In this document: positions 35,586 to 44,100 of the stretch, piece after piece
Numbering within the stretch: position 1 is the first letter of the stretch
Layout of the letters: the number at the start of each line of letters is the position of its first letter
Assembly: GCA_949152475.1 (NCBI GenBank)
Contig: OX424561.1
Span: 2,542,001-2,606,000, forward strand
Direction: 5' to 3'
Length of the DNA: 64,000 bases
Source of the DNA: Terebella lapidaria
Lineage: Eukaryota > Annelida > Polychaeta > Terebellida > Terebellidae
The notes under the pieces: generated by a model
Told to the model about the DNA's origin: nothing
What the model saw: only the letters and a program-made list of their open reading frames with translations
The model's database searches: none
Position numbers and translations under genes: made by a program

Positions 35586-36781
35586 AAACAAGTATAAGTC
35601 GCGCCCGCGACAATTGGGCGGGTTGCATCGAGGAGGGCTGTTAGTGGAAGGAATTGGCATTGTTCTCATGTATTATCAAGTTCGAAGTCCTGCCACGACT
35701 TGAAAAATAGGTCAAGGTCACCCATCATCGAACTTGTCCGAGATCTGCTCATGATGCACCTCCGGTATGATTTTGGCGGTATTTCGTTAAAAAACTTTGT
35801 AAGTTATCGCGTTCACAAGGTACAAAGTCCTGTTTTCATGTATTGTCAAGTTCGAAGTCCTGCCACGACCTGAAAAATAGGTCAAGGTCACCCATCATCG
35901 AACTTGTCCGACATCTGCTCATGATGCACCTCTGGTATGATTTTGGCGGTATTTCATTAAAAACTTTGTAAGTTATCGCGTTCACAAGGTACAAAGTCCT
36001 GTTTTCATGTATTGTCAAGTTCGAAGTCCTGCCACGACCTGAAAAATAGGTCAAGGTCACCCATCATCGAACTTGTCCGACATCTGCTCATGATGCACCT
36101 CTGGTATGATTTTGGCGGTATTTCATTAAAAACTTTGTAAGTTATCGCGTTCACAAGGTACAAAGTCCTGTTTGCATGTATTGTCAAGTTCGAAGTCCTG
36201 CCACGACCTGAAAAATAGGTCAAGGTCACCCATCATCGAACTTGTCCGAGATCTGTTCATGATGCACCTCTGGTATGATTTTGGCGGTATTTCGTTAAAA
36301 ACTTTGTAAGTTATCGCGTTCACAAGGTACAAAGTCCTGTGTTCATGTAATGTCAAGTTCGAAGTCCTGCCACGACCTGAAAAATAGGTCAAGGTCACCC
36401 ATCATCGAACTTGTCCGAGATCTGCTCATGATGCACCTCTGGTATGATTTTGGCGGTATTTCGATAAAAACTTTGTAAGTTATCGCGTTCACAAGGTACA
36501 AAGTCCTGTTTTCATGTATTGTCAAGTTCGAAGTCCTGCCACGACCTGAAAAATAGGTCAAGGTCACCCATCATCGAACTTGTCTGAGATCTGCTCATGA
36601 TGCACCTCTGGTATGATTTTGGCGGTATTTCGTTAAAAACTTTGTAAGTTATCGCGTTCACAAGAAATTGTTGACGGACGGACGGCCGGACAGACGGACG
36701 GACGGACGGCCGGACGGACGAACGGACAGACAGACGGACACGCCAATCTAATAGGCGGGTTGGTTGCACGCAACCCGCCCA
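35586..36781 (+). mobile_element. GH2 element: same plan as GH1, unrelated sequence, 169-bp core
   Basis: The 5' hairpin GTCGCG-CC-CGCGAC (35598-35611) is followed by TTGGGCGGGTTGC. Six tandem 169-bp units (about 35667-36662) are spaced exactly 169 bp, each with GGTCAAGGTCACCC. A GGACGGAC/GGCC microsatellite (36670-36740) precedes the 3' hairpin GGCGGGTTG-GTTGCACG-CAACCCGCC (36754-36779). The right end is the inverse of the left TTGGGCGGGTTGC. It is inserted in an A-run, as GH1 is, and encodes no conserved protein. Confidence 0.8.
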
Positions 36782-37017
36782 AAAATAAATAAATTCTGCT
36801 AAAACCATAAAGGCATTTCTGCCGAAATGCCTTAATGAAAACCTCAAAACTGTCTGAACAGTTTTTGAGAAAATGGCCGCCAAATTCAGAAATTGGTCGT
36901 TTTTCTTCGAAAATGGCCGCCATTTTGAAGAAAACGCTAAAATCAAAAAACTAAAAAATATCGGCATTTTTGTGCAAAATTTCAGAAAGATTCACTCGTA
37001 AACTTTAAAGATAAAAA
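36782..37017 (+). repeat. Unit S3, last visible segment
   Basis: AATTCTGCTAAAACC, the AAGGCATTTC-TGCC-GAAATGCCTT hairpin, AAAATGGCCGCCAAATTC, and a shortened end region stopping at GATAAAAA, where copy J starts. The expected S3 terminal microsatellite and hairpin do not reappear after copies J and K. They were probably lost by recombination with the 3' end of K. Confidence 0.65.
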
Positions 37018-38014
37018 TTAGCCCAAAGGCTAAGATAGGTTACCGGACAATTTTTGTTAGGCCATGGCAGCATTGGCAGGTAACAGACCTTGAGATTTAC
37101 CAATCAAGTTTCGCAGTGTGAACATATGACCTTGAGATTTACCAATCAAGGTCATCCGTGTGAACTTCGTTGTCACCATTACATGTATGTGTGCGGCATT
37201 TGATATTCTATATGTTCATGATATATAGACATTTGGCACTCAAGGTCATCTGACGTCAAGTTCAAGGTCATCATTAGTTGTGCCATATACGTCTTCCTAT
37301 ATGTTCATAATGCAAACATAAGCTCTAAAGCATTTCATCTAGAGGCAAATTTGGGCATTTTTTGACCCCAAAATGGCTGTTTTGACCTTTCAAGGTCATC
37401 CAAGGTCAAATTCAAGGTCACCACACAAGTCGCCATATATGACTTCCCATTTGAAAATGCCAATTTCTAAGCTCTATCTTCAAGCGTTCTATGAGTACAG
37501 TCCTGACAGCTCTCATTACGAAGGAAAAAAGTGCCGAAAATTTTCTAAGTCCAAAATTTTTCAAAGGGTGAAAATTTTTTTTTCCCTAGAAATGGCCCAA
37601 AATGGATAGTAATGCGATTTGGGCCGAAAAAATTTTTTTTCGCCGACTCGTCAAAAATTCAAAATGGCCGCCACACGGAGATCGGCGATTCAAGGGCAAC
37701 AAAATTTATACACGTCACAGAGGTATATAAGAGGAATGTTTTTAAACAAAAATCTCAAAACTGATCAGACAGTTTTCGAGAAAATGGCCGCCAAAGTTCA
37801 AAATTGACCGTTTTTCGACGAAAACGGCCGCCATTTTGAAAAAAATTAAAAAATCAAAAAACTAAAAAATACCTCCTTCTCAAATTATTCCAAGGTATCT
37901 TTTCCCAAATTTTCAGATAAAAATGGACGAAGATAAAAATGGACGGACGGACGGACGGACGACGGACGCAACGCCACGGCAATAGGTTATCGGACCATAG
38001 GTTCGGTAACCTAA
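37018..38014 (+). mobile_element. GH1-like copy J with divergent core
   Basis: 5' end TTAGCCCAAAGGCTAA with AGGTTACCGGACAAT and 3' hairpin 37985-38011 are GH1. The core differs: about 460-bp units with GACCTTTCAAGGTCATCC, AAGGTCAAATTCAAGGTCAC, ACTTCCCATTTGAAA and TTCTATGAGTACAGTC. The right region has AAAATGGCCGCC and GGCCGCCATTTTG as in other copies. Confidence 0.8.
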
Positions 38015-38017
38015 AAA

Positions 38018-39813
38018 TTAGCCCAAGGGCTAAGATAGGTTACCGGACAACTTTAGTTGAAACAGGACAGGTGAGATATGACATTAAGATAAACCAATCA
38101 TCTTTGTGAACTTCAATGTCATCATTAAGTGTGCAGCATATAACCTTGTATTCATGTATGTTCAAAATACAAATACAAGGTCTATCTACAAGTCTTTTGT
38201 CTATAAACGAAATTTACACATTTCTTGTTGGACGTGACACTGAGATATAGCACTCAATGTCATCTGACGTCAAGTTCAACGTCACCCAAAAAAGCCACAT
38301 ATATATGTGGTATACATGTATATGACTTCCAATTCCAGCTATACCTACAAACATTTTTTGGCTGTAGAGGCCAATTTACACACTCAAGGGGCCTTTTAAG
38401 CAATTCAAAGCACTCCATCTTTATACACAATGTCAGGGACCCCAATTAGCATGTTTTATAACAAAAATCTCAAAACTGATCAGATAAATTTGAAGGAAAA
38501 CGACCAAAAATTAAATTTGGGGCCTATTCAGCCTAAATTTCTAGCCTTTTGAGCAATTCAAGGCACTTTATGCACTATATACATATTTATACACATCATG
38601 TCAAAAACCCCAATTACTATGTTTTGAAATAAAAATCTCAAAAGTGATCAGACAGTTTTCGATTAAAGACAAACAAGGTGCAAATTTGGGCATTTTTCGA
38701 CTCAAAAATGGCTGTTTTGACATTTCAAGGTCATCCAAGGTCAAATTCAAGGTCACCACACAAGTCTTCATATATGACTTCCCATTTGAAAGTGCTAATT
38801 TCTAAGCTCTATCTTCAAGCATTCTATGAGTACAGTCTAGGCAGCTCCCATTATGAAGGAAAAAAGTGCCGAAAATTTTCAGTCCCAAATTTTTTTCAAA
38901 GGGTGAAAAAAATTTTTTTGCCTAGAAATGGCCCAAAATGGATAGTAACGCAATTTGGGGCAAAAAATTTTTTTTTCGTCGACCCGTCAAAAATTCAAAA
39001 TGGCCGCCACACGGAGACCAGCGATTCAAGGGCAACAAAACTTATACACATCATAAAGGTACATAGGGGAATCTTCTGAAAACGAAAATCTCAAAACTGA
39101 TCAGACAGTTTTCGAGAAAAGACAGAAAAGCGGCAAATTTGGGCATTTTTCGACCCAAAAATGGCTATTTTGACCTTTCAAGGTCATCCAAGGTCAAATT
39201 CAAGGTCACCACACAAGTCGCCATATATGACTTCCCATTTGAAAGTGGCAATATCTAAGCTCTCTCTTTAAGCGTTCTATGAGTACAGTCCGGGCAGCTC
39301 CCATTATGAAGGAAAAAGGTGCCGAAAATTTTTTTCAAAGGGTGAAAATTTTTTTTTTGCCTAGAAATGGCCCGAAATGGATAGTAACGCGATTTGGGGC
39401 AAAAAAAATTTTTTTCGCCGACCCGTCAAAAATTCAAAATGGCCGCCACACGAAGACCGGCGATTCAAGGGCAACAAAACTTATACACATCATAAAGGTA
39501 CATAAGGGGAATCTTTTGAAACAAAAATCTCAAAACTGATCAGACAGTTTTTAAGAAAATGGCCGCCAAAGTCCAAAATTGGCCATTTTTCGTCAAAAAT
39601 GGCCGCCATTTTGAGAAAAATGCGAAAATCAAAAAACTAAAAAAAAACTCCCTCTTGAAATATTTTTAGGCATTTTTGTGCAAAATTTCAGAAAAATCCG
39701 CCTGTAAACTTTAAAGATACAGCTGTGGAGGGACGACGGACGACGGACGACGGACGGACGACGGACGCATCGTGACGGCAATAGGTTATCGGACCATAGG
39801 TCCGGTAACCTAA
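38018..39813 (+). mobile_element. GH1-like copy K, head-to-tail with J
   Basis: It starts (TTAGCCCAAGGGCTAA) five bases after the hairpin of J. It holds an AT-rich left part and two copies of the ~460-bp divergent core unit (about 38670 and 39130). The right region, GGACGAC microsatellite and hairpin 39784-39810 complete it. Head-to-tail copies are common for rolling-circle transposons. Confidence 0.8.
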
Positions 39814-42800
39814 AAAAGAAATGCCTTAATAATGGTCGCTCCATAAGCCCAAAATTTCTTGGAACTCCAAGTGGGCGCCCCAGCCCTCCGTGCTGGCATC
39901 CGTAAACAGATGGCAGCGGCAGACAGAAGGGACCACTGGACGCACTCGCGAGCTGCTGGAGACAACGTTACCAGAGTAGAGTCGGGGTCGGTAGCTTGGC
40001 ACCAACCTAGTCTCGGGCAATGCTGCAGTTCTCGCATATGGAAGCGGGCGAGAGGCACCAGCTTCTACGTTGCTGCCAACAAACCTAGCAGAGACTGCCA
40101 GGTGGCTGCCGACGGACACGGACAGGCCAGAAAGGAGGCTAGGAGAGGACGCAATTTGGCGACCTGCTCCTGCGGTGGGAAGACCATGCCTGATTTGGTA
40201 ACGAACCGGTAACCTAGGAACACGAAATCTCGAGATGGATTGAGCTCCGACTTCTCGAAATTGATCACTAGGCCCATTGTTTGACACGTGTTGATAAACC
40301 AATCGCGTTGCTCCAACAAGGTGTCCCGAGACTGACTGCGAAGGAGCCAGTCGTCGAGCTTTTGATGAAGGAACAAACCCCGCTGGTGAGCTAGGCTCTG
40401 GATCTCCCTCACCACCATGGTGAAGATCCAAGGAGAAGGTGACAGGCCGAATGGTAGAGCACAAAACTGCCATACGAGACCCCGGTAAGGGACCTCAGAT
40501 ACTTGCACGAGACTGGGTGAATCAGAATGTGGAAGAAAACGTCTTTCAGATCCAGCGAGATCGCCCATGCATTTCCTGGAAGCGCTAAACGAATGGACTC
40601 GGGCGTCTCCATAACGAACTTGGGAGTCTGCACGAACGGATTCAGGGGCGACAAGTCTATGACTGGGCACCACCCACCGGAACTCTTTGGAACCACGAAC
40701 ACGATAGGCCTACTGTAGAAACCCGGAGTCCGCGGATCTGCAGGTTCTACGGCCCCTTTTGAAATCAATTTCTTGATTTCCACATCCAAGGCTGCCTGCT
40801 TCACCGGAGCTGACGGCAGAGTGAACTGTGAATGACTTGGGGATAGGGGACAAAACAGGTTGAGTTATGAACTGAATCTGGAATCCTTTCCTGAATACCC
40901 CCACGATCGAAGGGCTGGCTCCAAACAGGCCAAAAGAGATTTAAGCGCCGCCGACTGGCGGCTTTGCGTGACCCAAAGGAGAGGGAGTTGCCATTGGTGA
41001 CCCGTAGTACTCGGAAAGCTCCCTGGTACTGGTACTTACTGCGTGGACCGGGCCGGGATGCCCCTGCTCCGCCCTTGGACTTCGCGTGGCGGCTACCATG
41101 CTTGGCTGTAGAAGCAGGGGCTCCTGAAAAGGGCTGCTTCTTCTTCGGTTTCTTCGGCTTGGAAGAAGAAGCGGTCTGTGGCTGCGTAAGCAGTTTCCAG
41201 GCCTTCTGTTTGGCGAGAAGCTCGGAAACTAGTTGAGCGTTGGCCGACTGGACACGGTCTGAGACCTGCCGCTCCTCGGATGAAAGAGCTCTGTCCTCTC
41301 CATGAAACAAAGAGTTGATGGACTGGTCCGTGAACGCCTCCTGTGCGCAGGAAAGGAGCATCGGGGCAGAACGTAGTCTGGACCTCAGAGCCAGGGTAGG
41401 CTTGAACGACAGGGACTTGAGGTATGCGTCTCGTCGCCTCTGTTCCATGGTGAACGCCCCATATGACAGCTGATGAACGCGGTCCCTGATGGCAACTCCG
41501 GCGCTGGACAGGAAGCCGATCCCGTGGATATCTGGCTTGTTGGGCAAGGTTCTCGAGGAGATCCCGCGCGGCGGCTAAGAGCCAGTCCTGGGTGGAATCG
41601 ATGAGGACAGCTGAACGGATCGACTGCTGCATGTCCTACACCTGAGCAGGAGTGACCGAGAGGGACGCGGGGCCTGACATGTACTGGAGAGCCTCCTTGG
41701 AGGGTTCCGATGGCTGCTCCGTAAAGTCCTTGTGGGAAGGAATGTACAGAGTAGAGAACTTGGGCCTCTTTATCTTGTCTCCCTTGACTTTGATGGCGGC
41801 CTGACAGCGAAACTCGAAGGCCTGTCGCATATTGCGGCTGAAGGGAAGCTGTTGACGCGTGCTTGAAGGCGGTACAAGCTGACCGCAAGACACGGGCTCC
41901 ACTGAGGAGGAGGAGGTTTCCGCCGGAGGCTCTGGTGGAAACTGGGATCCAAGTCGAGTATCCAAGTTCTCCCTGAATTGTAGTTCCTGGCTGGAGTAAC
42001 ATTCTTCCCCACGTGAAGGGTGGATGGATGCTGAGTCCATGTCCTCTTCTTCTTCTTCTTCCGAATCTGAATCCGGGTCTGGAAGGCGACGTTTCCGTGA
42101 AGACGAAGACGTCGCGCCCGATGAGGGTAGCACCTGCAGTACCTGTGCCGGGGTTACTCCATGAGAACATCCGGGGGTAGGGCCGACAACCTGGGCCGGA
42201 GTGGCAAGAAGCTGGTCCGGGGGCATGATGCCGGGAGGCTGCAGGGACTGGGTCCGCTGGAGAGGTGTGGACAGTCCGCAGGTGGCCTCGCTCGCGCGGC
42301 CCGCGAGAGGCAGGAAGCCGAGAGGAGGTTTAGTCGGGGGGCGACAGTGGAGGAGGCTGTGTTGCACCTTTGTCGATAACTGCGAGAACATCGCTTGCAT
42401 TTGTGCAGAAATACGAGTGGAAATGTCCAGTTCCAACTGCTGAAGCTCCTGAGGCGCGGAGAAAGCAGGAGGGAGTGAGACAACGGACTACGCTGAAGAG
42501 TGGCCCGACACACGAGGAACTGCTAAGAGGTGGCCCGAAGGCCCGGACTCCGCTGAAGAGCGGCCCGCGACAGCAGTCGTGAGTGGTTGGCCCGAAGGCC
42601 CGGACGTCGCTGAAGAGCAACCCGAAGACATGAGTGGACAGCCTGAAGGCCCGGACGTCGCTAAAGAGCAACCCGCAGTCGTGAGGGGCTGGCCCGAAGG
42701 CCCGGACGTCGCTGAAGAGCGAGCCGTTGTGGCAGGGTCAGCAGAGGGCATCCCTAGGGAGCTGTCTGTAGGCGGCGAGGCTATCCGCTGAATCGGCGGC

Positions 42801-43299
42801 GGGGAAGGCCTGCTGCGCTGTGACATCGTCTGGAAGAGAGAGTGAGAATTAGACATATCGTCATAACCCCCCCCCCCCCCCTCTTCCACCGAAACATCGG
42901 GCCCTGAGGTGGTCAGAAGCAGTGGTAGACGAGGTAAGCAATCACTAATAGCATTGGAGCCATTCGTCCAAACAGAAACCTTAAACTGGTCGGATCCCGG
43001 GACCCGATGGGAACCCGGGTCCCGGGCCCGGGGACCGAACCAGTCGCCAACTCGACCAGCACACTAGCGTCGGTTGCCAGAGCCCTAGGTGGGCAGGGAA
43101 GCAACGCTGTGGCATCGAGGGACAAGCCTGAGCCGGTAGCTGAGCACCGAGGAAGACGTATGCATGGTCTATCGGCACCTGATACCTGAACAAGGGCCGT
43201 GTTCCGACTGGGAGCCGAGTGCCAACGTGCAGCTGTGTAGCTGACAAAGACTCCGAACCCGATTCCGTATACCCACCAGGTCCCAGGACCCAATCGGGA
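39814..43299 (-). mobile_element. DIRS-type retrotransposon, 5' part: gag-like, RT, RNase H N-part (fossil)
   Basis: On the minus strand, 42890-40960 holds a gag-like region with a low-complexity acidic tract (DSDSEEEEEEDMDSASIHPS), a KPKKPKKKQ basic tract, and a degenerate minisatellite at about 42520-42720 built on CCCGAAGGCCCGGACGTCGC. Positions 40804-40065 hold the RT (EIKKLISKGAVEPADP, GGWCPVIDLSPLN, AISLDLKD). The RNase H start is at about 39900-39830 (HLFTDASTEGWGAHL). The copy is broken in several places. It stops at 39830 at the same RNase H region where the 4.94-6.66 kb part begins. At 39815-39829 the array sequence AAGAAATGCCTTAAT takes over. Confidence 0.85.
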
Positions 43300-43697
43300 T
43301 GGCCTTGAATTTGACCTTGGACCTCTTTTTTTTTTCCTAATGGGAGCGGCCCAAGTATCATACACTGCGCCTTCTTCTATATTCAATAAGGATTAAAAAG
43401 GTGGCAGACGGATTAAATGGCATGCTTTTAGTGGACGAGTAGTATTAAGGCGCAGTGTACATGTATGATACTTGGGCCATGGGAGCTATATGGGATAATC
43501 TCCTAGAACACTTCAAGATAAAGCTTAAATATTGGCAGTATCAAATGGGAAACCAGATATTGTAGTTTCAATGGTTACTGTGAATTTACCTTCAATTACC
43601 TTGAAAGGTCAAAATGGCAATTTCGATGAAAAAAGTTGTGCTTTAAAACTAAACATTTCTCCGGTAACCTTTCTCAGCCCTTGGGCTAATTTTTTAC
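43300..43697 (-). mobile_element. Minus-strand GH1-like 5' end, divergent core type, carrying a small MITE
   Basis: On the minus strand the 5' hairpin (43689-43674) and AGGTTACCGGAG are followed by sequence like the core of copies J and K (TTTTGACCTTTCAAGG, TTTCCCATTTGATA). It stops at about 43300 against DIRS sequence. With the minus-strand piece at 3.1-4.06 kb it flanks the DIRS on both sides. Confidence 0.6.
43348..43478. mobile_element. 131-bp hAT-like MITE with 8-bp target duplication
   Basis: The ends GGCCCAAGTATCATACA and TGTATGATACTTGGGCC are inverted repeats extending to GCGCCTT/AAGGCGC. ATGGGAGC flanks the element at 43340-43347 and 43479-43486. An 8-bp duplication is typical of hAT-superfamily transposition. 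No coding sequence. Confidence 0.8.
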
Positions 43698-44100
43698 TTA
43701 ACTCTACAGCGATTTTATCAATTCTTTGATAATCTGTTTAAAATCGACACGTATCATAAGCTCAACATAGCAAACGTGCCAAACTTTCAAATTTATTGGA
43801 CAATTCAAAATCAGTAACAACCAGCTGACTACCACACCAGTAACCATGGCAACTAAACCCTTTGGCTGTATTGCACACAATCCGCTTACAATTCATTGAT
43901 TTCATATTCAAATACAAACAAGTATCAAGAGCATATATCCATCCCAACAAACAACTTCACGAACATAGAAAAGTAGACAACAAACTGGGTATATGCAATA
44001 GTACCTATTGAAAGACTGACACATGGTGCTGGAATCCGCCCACTGCACCATCAAGCGTGAGTCAAAGGACAAGAGATCGCAGAGAACCCCTCCGTCTGTC
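43698..44100. other. Presumed ARMT1 3' UTR and flank
   Basis: No recognised gene. An AATAAA on the minus strand at 43797-43792, about 304 bases beyond the ARMT1 stop, is a reasonable polyadenylation signal. The minus-strand open frame over 44237-43908 is not similar to ARMT1 and is probably UTR. Confidence 0.45.
43792..43797 (-). terminator. Candidate polyadenylation signal of ARMT1
   Basis: AATAAA on the minus strand, about 304 bases after the ARMT1 stop codon. It is supported by position only. Confidence 0.35.

Noticed and set aside
35836-36967. Overlapping minus-strand frames with YFSGRGRTSNL-type repeats
   Set aside because: They arise from the 169-bp GH2 core units, with starts shifted by exactly 169 bp between copies, and have no independent support.
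1-43697. CRISPR-like or bacterial repeat array
   Set aside because: Repeats are contiguous without unique spacers, and the window is clearly eukaryotic.
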